NCBI GenBank assembly: GCA_902363535.1
Contig: CABJAE010000004.1
Location: forward strand, 62,001-126,000
DNA length: 64,000 nucleotides
Reading direction: 5' to 3'
From: Peptoniphilaceae bacterium
Lineage (GTDB): Bacteria > Bacillota > Clostridia > Tissierellales > Peptoniphilaceae
In this document: positions 27,305-36,266 of the stretch, one piece after another
Numbering within the stretch: position 1 is the first letter of the stretch
How the letters are laid out: each line of letters opens with the position of its first letter
The notes under the pieces: model-generated
What the model saw: the letters and a program-made list of their open reading frames with translations, nothing else
Database searches by the model: none
Told to the model about the DNA's origin: nothing
Position numbers and translations under genes: made by a program

Positions 27305-27526
27305 ATGGCAAAAGGAAAAGTCACTTTCGATCAAGAGTACTGCAAGGGTTGCGCCCTATGCGTCTCTGTCTGCCCCAAGGATGTCTTGGCTCTTAAAACC
27401 GACGAATTAAACCCGAAGGGCTACAGACCTGCCTACGCAAAAAACCCGGATGATTGTATCGCATGCACATCCTGTGCGATCATCTGCCCCGACTCTGTCA
27501 TCAGCGTCTACCGCATCGAAGAGTGA
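27305..27526 (+). CDS. 2-oxoacid:ferredoxin oxidoreductase, delta (ferredoxin) subunit
   Basis: 73 residues with two [4Fe-4S] motifs, CKGCALCVSVCP and CIACTSCAIICP. It passes electrons from the TPP site to ferredoxin. ATG behind AAGGAGG. Separate delta subunits are typical of four-gene Kor/Vor-type enzymes. Confidence 0.93.
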   Translation: MAKGKVTFDQEYCKGCALCVSVCPKDVLALKTDELNPKGYRPAYAKNPDDCIACTSCAIICPDSVISVYRIEE

Positions 27527-27538
27527 AAGGAGTCTCAC

Positions 27539-28597
27539 ATGTCTGAAAAAATTCTAATCAAAGGTAACGAAGCTGTCGGCGCGGCACTTATCGCTGCCGG
27601 TTGCAAAACATATTTTGGCTACCCCATCACACCTCAATCCGAAGTTCCCGAATACTTAGCAAGAGAACTGCCGAAGATCGGCGGTACTTTCCTGCAAGCC
27701 GAATCGGAAGTTGCAGCTATTAACATGCTTTACGGTTCCGCCGGTACCGGTACCCGCGTAGCAACCAGCTCCTCTTCTCCCGGGGTATCCCTTATGCAAG
27801 AAGGCATCAGCTACATCGCTGCTTGCGAACTTCCCTGCATGATCATCAACATGATGCGTGGCGGCCCGGGCCTCGGCTCCATCCAACCGTCTCAAACCGA
27901 CTATTTCCAATCCACGCGCGGCGGTGGTAACGGCGACTATCGTACCTTAACCTTAGCACCGGCATCCATCCAAGAAATGGTCGACTTAATCCACTTAGGC
28001 TTCGACTTAGCTGACCAATACCGTACCCCGGTCATCATGTGCGGCGACGGTATGCTCGGCCAAATGATGGAACCCATCGAATTCAAGGAATTCGAAACCA
28101 AGACCTTCGACAAATCCGACTGGGCAGCCACCGGTACCGAAGGCAAACGGGAACCCCACATCATCAACTCCCTCTTCCTCTCTCCCGATGAATTGGAAGC
28201 GCACAACAAGAAGCTCATCGAAAAATACAAAGCCATCGTTGAAAACGAAAAACGCGCCGAAGTGATCGATGTCGAAGATGCCGATATCGTCTTCACCGCA
28301 TTCGGTACCACCAGCCGTATTTGTAAGTCCGCCGGCGAATTATTGAAAGCTAAAGGTTACAAGGTCGGTTATGTCCGTCCCATTACCCTCTGGCCTTTCC
28401 CCGACACAGCTTACGACAAAATCGGTGACAACTGTAAGGTCATCTTAGACGTGGAATTAAACCAAGGTCAAATGGTCGAAGACGTACGTCTCTCCGTCCT
28501 CGGTAGAATCCCCGTTGAATTCTACGGACGCCAAGGCGGTATGATCCCCACGGCTGAAGAAATCGCAGACGTAGCTTTAAAGTTATTGGAGGCGTAA
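27539..28597 (+). CDS. vorB: 2-oxoacid:ferredoxin oxidoreductase, alpha subunit (VorB/KorA type)
   Basis: 352 residues. N-terminal KGNEAVGAALIAAGCKTYFGYPITPQSE and the GPGLGSIQPSQTDYFQ segment are characteristic of the alpha subunit. Its size and the separate gamma and delta genes match the branched-chain or 2-oxoglutarate enzymes rather than pyruvate synthase; substrate (2-oxoisovalerate against 2-oxoglutarate) is not decidable by eye. It oxidatively decarboxylates a 2-oxoacid to acyl-CoA and reduces ferredoxin. Confidence 0.92.
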   Translation: MSEKILIKGNEAVGAALIAAGCKTYFGYPITPQSEVPEYLARELPKIGGTFLQAESEVAAINMLYGSAGTGTRVATSSSSPGVSLMQEGISYIAACELPCMIINMMRGGPGLGSIQPSQTDYFQSTRGGGNGDYRTLTLAPASIQEMVDLIHLGFDLADQYRTPVIMCGDGMLGQMMEPIEFKEFETKTFDKSDWAATGTEGKREPHIINSLFLSPDELEAHNKKLIEKYKAIVENEKRAEVIDVEDADIVFTAFGTTSRICKSAGELLKAKGYKVGYVRPITLWPFPDTAYDKIGDNCKVILDVELNQGQMVEDVRLSVLGRIPVEFYGRQGGMIPTAEEIADVALKLLEA

Positions 28598-28598
28598 A

Positions 28599-29345
28599 AT
28601 GGAAAAACTCATCTATTCGAAAAGCAAAGCATTAACCGATGTCCCTACACACTACTGCCCCGGCTGTACTCACGGCGTTATCCACAAACTCGTGGCTGAA
28701 TGCTTGGAAGAATTAGGCCTTACCGGCAACGCCATCGGGATTGCACCGGTCGGTTGTGCCGTACTCGCATACAAATACTTCAACTGCGACATGTACGAAG
28801 CAGCCCACGGCCGTGCACCGGCTGTCGCTACCGGTATTAAACGCTCCACTCCGGACAAATTCGTCTTCACCTACCAAGGCGACGGCGACTTGGCATCCAT
28901 CGGTTCCGGCGAAATCGTTCAAGCGGCTCACCGCGGCGAAAAGATTTCCACCATCTTCGTTAACAACGCCATCTACGGTATGACCGGCGGCCAAATGGCC
29001 CCCACGACCCTGATCGGCCAAAAGACCACCACTTCTCCCACCGGTCGTCAAGTAGACTGGTCCGGACGCCCCATTCGCATTGCCGAAATGCTCGCTACCA
29101 TCGACGGCGCAAAATTCGTCGAACGTGTTGCAGTGAACACACCGGCAAACATCCGCAAAGCGAAAAAAGCCATCAAACGCTGCTTCGAAATTCAATTAGA
29201 AGGCAAAGGCTTCGGTATCGTCGAAGTTCTTTCCGCTTGCCCGACCAACTGGGGTTACCCGCCGGCAGAAGCGTTGAAATGGTTAGAAGAAAACATGATT
29301 CCCTACTATCCTTTAGGAAATCTGCGTAACGGGGAGGATCTATAA
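28599..29345 (+). CDS. 2-oxoacid:ferredoxin oxidoreductase, beta (TPP-binding) subunit
   Basis: 248 residues. TPP/Mg motif GDGDLASIGSGE...NNAIYGMTGGQ is intact, and YCPGCTHG supplies the N-terminal CxxC of this subunit. Start follows the alpha stop by one base; the stop overlaps the gamma ATG, so the subunits are made in balance. Confidence 0.93.
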   Translation: MEKLIYSKSKALTDVPTHYCPGCTHGVIHKLVAECLEELGLTGNAIGIAPVGCAVLAYKYFNCDMYEAAHGRAPAVATGIKRSTPDKFVFTYQGDGDLASIGSGEIVQAAHRGEKISTIFVNNAIYGMTGGQMAPTTLIGQKTTTSPTGRQVDWSGRPIRIAEMLATIDGAKFVERVAVNTPANIRKAKKAIKRCFEIQLEGKGFGIVEVLSACPTNWGYPPAEALKWLEENMIPYYPLGNLRNGEDL

Positions 29346-29899
29346 TGACTACAAACAGAGTAATTGTTTCCGGCTTCGGCGGCCAAGGCGTTATGGGTAT
29401 CGGCCAATTATTGACCTATGCCGGCATGTTCGATGACAAACACGTATCCTGGTTACCTTCCTACGGTCCCGCCATGCGTGGTGGCGCTGCGAACTGCTCC
29501 GTTATTATTTCCGACGAACCCATCGGCGCACCGAACATTTCTACCGCCGATGCAGCCATCGTTATGAACGAACCTTCTCTGGACAAATTCGAATCCTACG
29601 TCGCACCGGGCGGCCACATTTTCATTAACAGCTCCCTGGTCAGCAAGGACACCTCCAGAAAAGACATCACTTCTCACCACCTGCCCGTCAACCAATTAAC
29701 CGAAGAATACGGCAACCCGAGAGTTCTCAACATGATCATGATCGGCGCATTTAACACGGTCCTGAACATGGTTAGCCAAGAAGCCCTTGAAAAAGCCGTC
29801 GACAAACTCTACGGCAAAAAAGGCGAAAAGATCATGAAGATGAACTTAGATGCCCTGAAATTCGGCGAAAACAAAATGAAGGAGATCCTCAATGCGTAA
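29345..29899 (+). CDS. 2-oxoacid:ferredoxin oxidoreductase, gamma subunit
   Basis: 184 residues with the gamma signature VSGFGGQGVMGIGQLLTYAG and SYGPAMRGGAANCSVIISDEPI. Overlaps beta by one base and the ferritin-like gene by eight bases. Confidence 0.93.
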   Translation: MTTNRVIVSGFGGQGVMGIGQLLTYAGMFDDKHVSWLPSYGPAMRGGAANCSVIISDEPIGAPNISTADAAIVMNEPSLDKFESYVAPGGHIFINSSLVSKDTSRKDITSHHLPVNQLTEEYGNPRVLNMIMIGAFNTVLNMVSQEALEKAVDKLYGKKGEKIMKMNLDALKFGENKMKEILNA

Positions 29900-30386
29900 T
29901 GAAGTTGAAATCTTAAGACAAGCCATGCTCAACGAAGTGGAAGGCGCTGAATTCTACAAACTGTCTGCAGATAAATTCGCTCCCTCTTCGACGAAAGACG
30001 CGCTCTTAGACTTGGCCCGCCAAGAAGAAGATCACATCGAATATTTAAAGAGCCTTTCCGAAAAGCTCATCGACGACTCCAGAAGCATTAACTTCGATCC
30101 CGAAACCCTGAAAAAAGAAGTTCCCTCTCCGGGCATCTTCAAATGGGACAAGGTAGACGAAGACATGGTTCGCCTGGCAGTTACCGTCTTCTCCGTAGGC
30201 CTGAACATGGAAAAAGATTCCGTGAAGTTCTACACCGAAGCAAAAGACAAAGTTGAAAGCGAAGAATCCAAAAAGCTTTTCGACATCTTAGCCAAATGGG
30301 AAGAAAGCCACGTCGAAACCCTTCAAAAACAATACGACATCTACCAACAAGAATGGTGGAACATGCAAAACTTTGAACCCTTCTAG
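29892..30386 (+). CDS. Ferritin-like / rubrerythrin-type protein
   Basis: 164 residues, all helical. Paired carboxylate motifs NEVEGAEFYK, EEDHIEYL, EKDSVKFYTEA and EESHVETL are the four-helix diiron site of ferritin-like proteins. There is no rubredoxin domain, so it is not a complete rubrerythrin. It overlaps the gamma subunit gene and shares its codon style. In an anaerobe it could remove peroxide or oxygen near the oxygen-sensitive oxidoreductase, or supply iron; both are inference. Confidence 0.85.
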   Translation: MRNEVEILRQAMLNEVEGAEFYKLSADKFAPSSTKDALLDLARQEEDHIEYLKSLSEKLIDDSRSINFDPETLKKEVPSPGIFKWDKVDEDMVRLAVTVFSVGLNMEKDSVKFYTEAKDKVESEESKKLFDILAKWEESHVETLQKQYDIYQQEWWNMQNFEPF

Positions 30387-30410
30387 AGAGAAGAGTTTCC
30401 TTACGAAAGA

Positions 30411-30432
30411 GCCCGCTTCGGCGGGCTTTTTT
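30411..30432 (+). terminator. Terminator of the oxidoreductase operon
   Basis: GCCCGC-TTCG-GCGGGC followed by six T, a textbook intrinsic terminator 25 bases after the ferritin-like stop. Confidence 0.95.
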
Positions 30433-30585
30433 CGTTGCACTTTCTTTGTTTGTTCAAGGCAAATTTCCGCTCGCCGCTTTATCTATGAGACTCCCCATAA
30501 ACGGCGGCAGAATTTCGTGGTACAATACATATAAGACCACTCGTTCATGTATTGAACGCAAACTGAAGTGAAAAACAAATGAGAG

Positions 30586-31470
30586 ATGAACATGAATCAA
30601 ACAGACCCTATTCAAGCATTTATCGAAAACAATCCCGTCCCCGAAGCCTATAAGAGCCGCATCCCCGATCCCCGCTTCCGCTACCACGGCGAAGCCATCC
30701 TGCGTGCCGCCACCGCCGCCATTTTATCCGGAAAAAATTTGCTCCTCGTCGGCGAAAAGTCCACGGGCAAAAACGTGCTGGCGGAAAATTTGGCCAAGCT
30801 TTTTCAGCGGCCGTTGTGGAACGTGTCCCTGCACATGAGCATCGACGCCGCGGCCCTCATCGGCGACGACAGCTTAAGAGACGGCAATGTCTTCTTCCGA
30901 GAAGGCCCCATTACCGTTGCGTCGAAAGTCGGGGGCTTCGCCGTCCTCGATGAGATCAACATGGCGAAAAACGAAGCCCTGGCCGTGCTCCACTCCACCC
31001 TGGACTACCGCCGCATCATCGACATGCCCGGCTACGACCTCATTAAAATCCACCCGGCCACCCGCTTCATCGCCACCATGAACGAAGGCTACGAAGGCAC
31101 CCGTGACTTAAACGAAGCCCTGCTCTCCCGCTTTGTCGTGTTGAAAATGCCCGCCATGGTCGAGAGTGATCTCAAACAATTAATCGAGGAGACCCACCCG
31201 CGTCTGAAGCCCGCCTTTGTTCGCGACCTGGCCCGCCTCGTAGCGGATATGGACAAAAAAGCCGCCGCCAACGAAATCCCCCGCCACGCCGTGGACATTC
31301 GCGGCCTCTTCGACGCCCTGGACCTCGTAAAAGAAGGTCTGGAGCTGAACGACGCCCTCGCCATGACCTTGTCAAACAAGCTCTTCGATCCCTTCGAAGA
31401 AGCACTCCTCGCCGATCTCTTCAAGGCCCGCTTCAAAGCCCCCTTGTACCTCGCCGATCTCACGGACTGA
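30586..31470 (+). CDS. MoxR-type AAA+ ATPase
   Basis: 294 residues. Walker A GEKSTGKN (56-63; the last residue is Asn where Thr or Ser is usual), Walker B GGFAVLDEINMA (116-126), sensor 1 FIATMNEGYEGT, and an arginine finger in LLSRFVVL. MoxR/CbbQ/NorQ ATPases act as chaperones that insert cofactors or activate a partner, nearly always with a VWA protein, encoded here three bases downstream. The ribosome site is weak for both ATG 30586 and ATG 30592. A -10-like TACAAT lies near 30520. Confidence 0.87.
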   Translation: MNMNQTDPIQAFIENNPVPEAYKSRIPDPRFRYHGEAILRAATAAILSGKNLLLVGEKSTGKNVLAENLAKLFQRPLWNVSLHMSIDAAALIGDDSLRDGNVFFREGPITVASKVGGFAVLDEINMAKNEALAVLHSTLDYRRIIDMPGYDLIKIHPATRFIATMNEGYEGTRDLNEALLSRFVVLKMPAMVESDLKQLIEETHPRLKPAFVRDLARLVADMDKKAAANEIPRHAVDIRGLFDALDLVKEGLELNDALAMTLSNKLFDPFEEALLADLFKARFKAPLYLADLTD

Positions 31471-31473
31471 CCC

Positions 31474-33141
31474 ATGAAAAGCCACGGAAAAAACAGAATC
31501 GACAATCTCCAGTGGGCCGGGGCGGAAAACTACAACTTCTCCCCCGTTCTCTACGGGGAAGATCTGGCGGGCAATCCGGATTTCTACTTAAACCTCATCC
31601 TCGGCCTCGCCGCAAAATACTTCGGCGCCGACACACTGGAGCGCCTCTTCGCCTCTTGGTCCGGCCAAATGCAGCGGGAGAAATACGATCTCTTCGCCCT
31701 CTACCTCTTGGAAGAAGCCGTCTATCGCCGCGAAGTCGATGCGCGCCCGGTCCTGTCGGATTTAAGGCGCGACTTCGCCCACCGCTTTTTAGACGACGCC
31801 CACGACCTGCGCCGGCGCACCCTGGCCCTTCGCGTGCCCCTTTTCTACGCCATGGAAATGAAGCGCACCCACGACATCCTGGGCCGCCCCTACAAAAAGC
31901 TCAACAAAAAAGAGACGGCCATCTACGACGTGCTTCGCCTCCCCGAAGACACGACGGCAGAAAATCTCAAAGCCCATGTGCTGGATCTATTCGCCCGCTG
32001 CCTTCGCTACCGAGAACGCACCCGGCGCCTGCCGCCTTGGCTTCCCGCCATTCACCTCTTCTCCATTCCCGGTTACATCTCCATCGAGCGGTCCAATGTG
32101 CCTGGCATGTTTCACAGAGAGGGCGAAGGAGGCGACATGCCCGTCGTCTTCAATTTCCTTCGCCGCATAAAAAAAGACCGGGAAGAGGAAATCGAAAAAA
32201 CCTTCGGCAGAAACCTCTTCTCCGACGAAAAGAGCCTGGCCCTGAACCGCGCCATTTGCACGGAAGGCCACAGAAAATCCCGCATCTACTTTACCCGAGG
32301 GATCGACGAGAAAGACAAAAGCCAGGATCAGGAATTAAACGCCCGCACCGTGCGCCGCCACCTCATGAAATTTCAGGAAAACAAAAACAGCTACAACCGC
32401 GCCATCAGCGACTTGACCCGGGCCTTTAAGCTGAAACTGGCCTCTGTCACCACCACGGGCGGCGAGACGGCACGCCGGGGCAAGCTCATTTCCCGCCGCG
32501 CCTTTCGCGCCGAAATCTCCAACCGCGCCGCCATCTTCGAGCGGAAAAACCTGCACCCGGCGCCGAGCTTTCGCGTGGATCTCATCCTCGACGCCTCCGC
32601 CTCCCTCCTGGCCATGGAATCGACCATCGCCATCGAGGCCTACATTCTCTCCAAATCCCTGGAAAACAACGGCATTCAAAACCGCATCCTCTGCTACCAA
32701 ACGGTGGAAGACACCACCGTCATTACCATCTTGAAAGACTACGACGACGGTGCCGACATGAAAAAAATCTTCCGCTACAAATCCATGGGCTGGAATCGGG
32801 ACGGCCTCTTTTTCAAGGCCTATCCCGTCCTCCTCGACGGCAAAGGGCCGCAACTTTCCATCGTGCTCACCGACGCCAATCCCTGCGACTTTCATCCCCT
32901 CATGGGAAAAGGCCTGCGCCTGAACAAATCCTATTTTGAAGAGCCGGCCCTCGACGACACCGCCCGCTACCTGGACGCCCTGGCACGAAAAAACGTGAAA
33001 ATTCTCGCCCTCTTAAACAGCGACCACGTGGACAACGCGGAAAAACTGTTCCATCACCGCTTCGTGAAAATACAAAAAATCGAACAGATCGCCCACGTGG
33101 CAGGCAAATGGATCCAAAAAGAACTGGTGAAAATGAATTAG
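31474..33141 (+). CDS. VWA-domain protein, partner of the MoxR ATPase
   Basis: 555 residues. The first ~330 residues are helical and charged, without a domain I recognise; a VWA domain follows with the metal-ion-dependent adhesion site Asp373-x-Ser375-x-Ser377 (VDLILDASAS). The preceding segment GKLISRRAFRAEISNRAAIFERK resembles the linker before the VWA domain in NorD/CobT-type proteins. No signal peptide, so it is cytoplasmic. With the MoxR ATPase it forms a two-gene unit whose client is not encoded nearby. Confidence 0.82.
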   Translation: MKSHGKNRIDNLQWAGAENYNFSPVLYGEDLAGNPDFYLNLILGLAAKYFGADTLERLFASWSGQMQREKYDLFALYLLEEAVYRREVDARPVLSDLRRDFAHRFLDDAHDLRRRTLALRVPLFYAMEMKRTHDILGRPYKKLNKKETAIYDVLRLPEDTTAENLKAHVLDLFARCLRYRERTRRLPPWLPAIHLFSIPGYISIERSNVPGMFHREGEGGDMPVVFNFLRRIKKDREEEIEKTFGRNLFSDEKSLALNRAICTEGHRKSRIYFTRGIDEKDKSQDQELNARTVRRHLMKFQENKNSYNRAISDLTRAFKLKLASVTTTGGETARRGKLISRRAFRAEISNRAAIFERKNLHPAPSFRVDLILDASASLLAMESTIAIEAYILSKSLENNGIQNRILCYQTVEDTTVITILKDYDDGADMKKIFRYKSMGWNRDGLFFKAYPVLLDGKGPQLSIVLTDANPCDFHPLMGKGLRLNKSYFEEPALDDTARYLDALARKNVKILALLNSDHVDNAEKLFHHRFVKIQKIEQIAHVAGKWIQKELVKMN

Positions 33142-33150
33142 TAGCTACGC

Positions 33151-33178
33151 AAAAAGGCGCCGAAATCGGCGCCTTTTT
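33151..33178. terminator. Bidirectional terminator
   Basis: A 13-bp near-perfect stem (AAAAAGGCGCCGA with its complement) around a one- to three-base loop, giving T5 on both strands. Serves the MoxR-VWA operon and, on the other strand, the Schlafen-type gene. Confidence 0.85.
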
Positions 33179-33285
33179 CCTATGGCGAAACAACCGGGTT
33201 CACGTCTCGGCTGCCTTCTTATTCTGTTATCGGATAATTAAATTCATACAATTGATCGCAAAGAGTTTCTATGAAAATTCAATTG

Positions 33286-34707
33286 CTACTCCACTTCATT
33301 TTTACTTTTTACGCTCCAATAGCCGTCTTTCGCACTCCCTACATACTCAATTACATTCTCATCTGTTAATTTCTTCAGATCCCTTTTTATCGTAATTAAT
33401 GAAACCGAAAACAGCTCCGACAACTCGAGAGAGGTGATTTCCGACTTATTCCTCATAATCTCAACGATTTTTTCACGCCGTACGTCGGGTTTTAAGCGTT
33501 TGCTTCTGTTTTGAGTGTCATTTTGGGTGTCATTTTGGGTGTCATTTTCGGTATCATAATTTAAATTCTTTAGGATGGTTCTAAATGAGGATTCCGTCGA
33601 TCGAAATAGCGGTATAAACTTGCTTTGATAGCCCTCCTCCAATTCATAGGCCTCCACAATTTTGCGAAGACCGGAGCCCCGCCGTTCCATTAAGCCCATT
33701 CTCGAAAATAAATCCGCTAAGATTGGATTCCTTCGAATGGAAGATACATCCAAAGGGTCCAGCTCTTGAATAAAACTACCATCACACATTCCGCCCGGAG
33801 AATATATTTCTAATCTATCATCGTAAATATCCACGTGGACTTCACTTCCAACCACCGAATAATCCCTATGAATAAGGGCATTCACCAGCGCTTCTTGCAC
33901 CGCTCTTTCAGGGTAATCGGGGTACTCAACACGATAAACGGGCCCCTTCTTCCACATCTTTTTTGAATTTCTTTTCACAAAATCCATCGACGCCTTTAAA
34001 AGGTAGATGATATTGCCTTCGAATTCTTCATCATCAAAAGCATCCATTCGTCCATTTGCCTTTGTAAGCCCGTTCCAACGTGTGCAAAATACCCTTGATT
34101 GATAAACTTGATATCCATCGGCAAACAACGCACCTGCGTTAGTAAGTTTGTCCTCATCATTGACTAAACCAAAAGATTTCAAATCTCTTTCGACAAGCTC
34201 CCGGTTCACCCTTTCTTTATACTCTAGAGAAAGCTCTCTAAAAGTCACATCATCTAATTTTTCTTTCGATTCTAAAGAGTCATAACTGATATGCTCGCCT
34301 TTCAACGAAAGATTAAATAAATCAATTCGATCCGCAGGGATACTTTGATTGCCCACCCTTTTGTAAGCTGTCCTCGTACCACCATCTAAAACAAAATAGG
34401 GCGTATTTTTTCCGGGAAAGATCGTTAGAACCAGAATAAATTTTCCATTTATCTCTTTTATTTCCATGTCAAAATCGGGAACAGAATCCATTTTAGTTTT
34501 AATAATCTCACTAATGTTTTCAGAGTCTTTTTTGTAGTCTTCAAGCCCGAGAACGACATTGTCTTCTTTAACTCCAAAGAATAATTTTCCTCCACGACTA
34601 TTGGCGAAAGCTGATACAGATTTTAACCAAGACTTTGGTTTGTTCGTTTCCAACTTTTCTTTTTTATCATACAAATTTGTTTCTCCCGGATAATCTTTCA
34701 GATTCAA
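33286..34707 (-). CDS. Schlafen/AlbA_2-domain protein with HATPase-like and HTH regions
   Basis: 473 residues. The N-terminal AlbA_2/Schlafen-type domain is recognised by WLKSVSAFANSRGGKLFFGVKEDN (about 27-50) and AYKRVGNQSIPA. The middle carries the ATPase-like block RAVQEALVNALIHRDYS ... YSPGGMCDG ... RRNPILADLF. A hydrophilic linker with NDTQ repeats joins a C-terminal winged helix (ITSLELSELFSVSLITIKRDLKKL). Such proteins are common in accessory and defence regions and are thought to be regulators or nucleic-acid enzymes. The gene is clearly more AT-rich than its surroundings, a sign of transfer. Confidence 0.8.
   Translation of the reverse strand: MNLKDYPGETNLYDKKEKLETNKPKSWLKSVSAFANSRGGKLFFGVKEDNVVLGLEDYKKDSENISEIIKTKMDSVPDFDMEIKEINGKFILVLTIFPGKNTPYFVLDGGTRTAYKRVGNQSIPADRIDLFNLSLKGEHISYDSLESKEKLDDVTFRELSLEYKERVNRELVERDLKSFGLVNDEDKLTNAGALFADGYQVYQSRVFCTRWNGLTKANGRMDAFDDEEFEGNIIYLLKASMDFVKRNSKKMWKKGPVYRVEYPDYPERAVQEALVNALIHRDYSVVGSEVHVDIYDDRLEIYSPGGMCDGSFIQELDPLDVSSIRRNPILADLFSRMGLMERRGSGLRKIVEAYELEEGYQSKFIPLFRSTESSFRTILKNLNYDTENDTQNDTQNDTQNRSKRLKPDVRREKIVEIMRNKSEITSLELSELFSVSLITIKRDLKKLTDENVIEYVGSAKDGYWSVKSKNEVE
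33513..33560 (-). repeat. 12-bp tandem repeat inside the Schlafen-type gene
   Basis: Four consecutive 12-base units (two identical GGGTGTCATTTT units flanked by variants) encode the repeated NDTQ linker. Copy-number change would keep the frame and only alter linker length. Confidence 0.85.
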
Positions 34708-34780
34708 AGTAGTCCCCCTCTCAGCGATTATATTTTATTATATCATGTTCCTCGGTTTGCCATTCTCCCATAAATTCAAC

Positions 34781-34805
34781 AAAAAAGCCCGCATCAGCGA
34801 GCTTT
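34781..34805 (-). terminator. Terminator of the three-gene unknown operon
   Basis: Stem AAAGCTCGC with GCGGGCTTT (one G-U pair) and a 4-base loop in the minus transcript, then T-run. Confidence 0.75.
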
Positions 34806-34811
34806 CGTGAG

Positions 34812-35096
34812 TCATTTACTTTGTGAAGAACCGCCTTCTTTAAAAAGATCCATCCCGTTCAGCACAATTGAAACTATGGTCAGAATCCACAGGGCGCGGC
34901 TCAAGGTGGGCATGGTGTCCATAAGCCCGCCCCAATCGCCACGGGCGACTCGGGCGGCGCCGTCACCGTAAAAAGCGCAGAGGGCCAGGGCCGTGAGGGA
35001 CAAGCTCGCCCAACGAAAGATTTCCCGATGCTTGTCGAGCTTTACGAGATTGAATAGGGCGAACGCCGCGGCGCCGACGCCGAATACGAGCCACAT
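34812..35096 (-). CDS. Small membrane protein, function unknown
   Basis: 94 residues with about three hydrophobic helices (1-20, 29-47, 67-85). No family recognised. It starts four bases after the preceding gene in a three-gene operon and ends just before a terminator. Confidence 0.6.
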   Translation of the reverse strand: MWLVFGVGAAAFALFNLVKLDKHREIFRWASLSLTALALCAFYGDGAARVARGDWGGLMDTMPTLSRALWILTIVSIVLNGMDLFKEGGSSQSK

Positions 35097-35100
35097 CGTC

Positions 35101-35841
35101 TCAGTCCTTTCCTTCCGTCATCTGTTTCTGCGCCAATTCTTCCAGGGCCTTCACATCCCCTTCCCGCACCACCGTCTGCGGTATATCCATTGCGAAAAAT
35201 TCATCCTTCGGCTTTTGCGCCTCGCCCTTTTCGTTCACTCTATTTTCTGAAGTCAGGTCGACGGTATAGGCAGTCACATTCAAGCCTTCTTCATCCATAA
35301 TCCCCTGAGCCCGTTGCAACACGGCCATGGCCGCTTTCGCCGCAACCTCGTCCCCCACGCCCTTTATCTGCGCTTGCAGCTTAAAGGGCAAATGCTTCAT
35401 GTCCACGGGCTGATCCACCGTCAAATAGTCCCTGGGATCCACCTTGTCCCAAAAAGATAAGGTAATCTGATAGGGAAAGTCGTAGGCCTTCTCCAGCCCG
35501 CGGCCGTGATCGCGAATGGCATCGTCAAAGCGCATCATCGTATTAAAAATGCGTTCGCCGTATGTATCCTCCCTAAGGCGACCGAAGGAATCGAAACACA
35601 ATTCAAAGGCCGAATCCTCGCTGTTCTTGTCCTGCAAATGCACCACATACTCGGGCTGCTTAAAATTATAAAACACCTTCTCCCGAGACAAATCCAAATC
35701 GCTATACTTCGCCGCGATCACCTTGTCCGCCCCCCGCTCCGCCAAAGCCTTCGAAACAGGGTTGCCGTACAGGGCATTCAGCACGACAAGAGCGATGGCA
35801 AAGATAATGCCGAAGGCAATCTTATCAACATGTTTTTTCAT
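35101..35841 (-). CDS. Membrane-anchored protein, function unknown
   Basis: 246 residues with one N-terminal hydrophobic segment (about 8-26), then a mixed alpha/beta domain presumably outside the membrane (FKQPEYVVHLQDKN...FELCFDSFGRLREDTYGER). I recognise no enzyme motif; the shape recalls small YfjL-like exported proteins, a weak comparison. Its ATG overlaps the stop of the upstream membrane-protein gene (ATGA). Confidence 0.6.
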   Translation of the reverse strand: MKKHVDKIAFGIIFAIALVVLNALYGNPVSKALAERGADKVIAAKYSDLDLSREKVFYNFKQPEYVVHLQDKNSEDSAFELCFDSFGRLREDTYGERIFNTMMRFDDAIRDHGRGLEKAYDFPYQITLSFWDKVDPRDYLTVDQPVDMKHLPFKLQAQIKGVGDEVAAKAAMAVLQRAQGIMDEEGLNVTAYTVDLTSENRVNEKGEAQKPKDEFFAMDIPQTVVREGDVKALEELAQKQMTEGKD

Positions 35842-36143
35842 CGCAGGCCTCCCAAAAAACTACCCAAAAGGGCCAAGGCGCCGTAAATCGCCACGTAAAT
35901 CAAGGCCGATTCATTGTAAAAAATCCAAATCGACGGCAAGAAACACAAACACACCGCCAAAGGATAGAGCACATGAAAGCCACGCATCCTGCCGTAAGCG
36001 AAAGAAATGGCGAGGCAAAGGACGGGCATGGCAAAGAGCAAGACCATCATCGCGCCCGCCGTGTTCCTCATAAAAAGAGGCAAAAGATAAAATACCGCGA
36101 CGATTCCCACAAGAAAGGGAACCATATTTTTAAAAACCTTCAT
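35838..36143 (-). CDS. Small membrane protein, function unknown (first gene of operon)
   Basis: 101 residues from ATG at 36143, chosen for the GGAGGCGCT site upstream; an earlier ATG at 36182 lacks one. Three or four hydrophobic helices (about 6-24, 28-46, 54-71, 76-96). No family recognised. It heads a three-gene operon; TATAAT at 36181-36186 is a candidate -10. Confidence 0.6.
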   Translation of the reverse strand: MKVFKNMVPFLVGIVAVFYLLPLFMRNTAGAMMVLLFAMPVLCLAISFAYGRMRGFHVLYPLAVCLCFLPSIWIFYNESALIYVAIYGALALLGSFLGGLR

Positions 36144-36266
36144 AGCGCCTCCAAATACTTGCACAACGATTCTTTCCTTCATTATACCCGCCGGAGAAAA
36201 TTAATGGATCGGTCTCTCGCCATTCTTAGACGAAACACCCACATTGTAAAGGAATTGTTCCCAAGG

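Noticed and set aside
31512..32429. 305-codon frame overlapping the VWA gene
   Set aside because: Arg/Pro-rich shadow in another frame of a high-GC gene; the VWA frame has the MIDAS motif and expected length.
33513..33560. Possible CRISPR or iteron repeats
   Set aside because: Units are 12 bp, directly adjacent and in frame within a gene; no replication or cas genes nearby.
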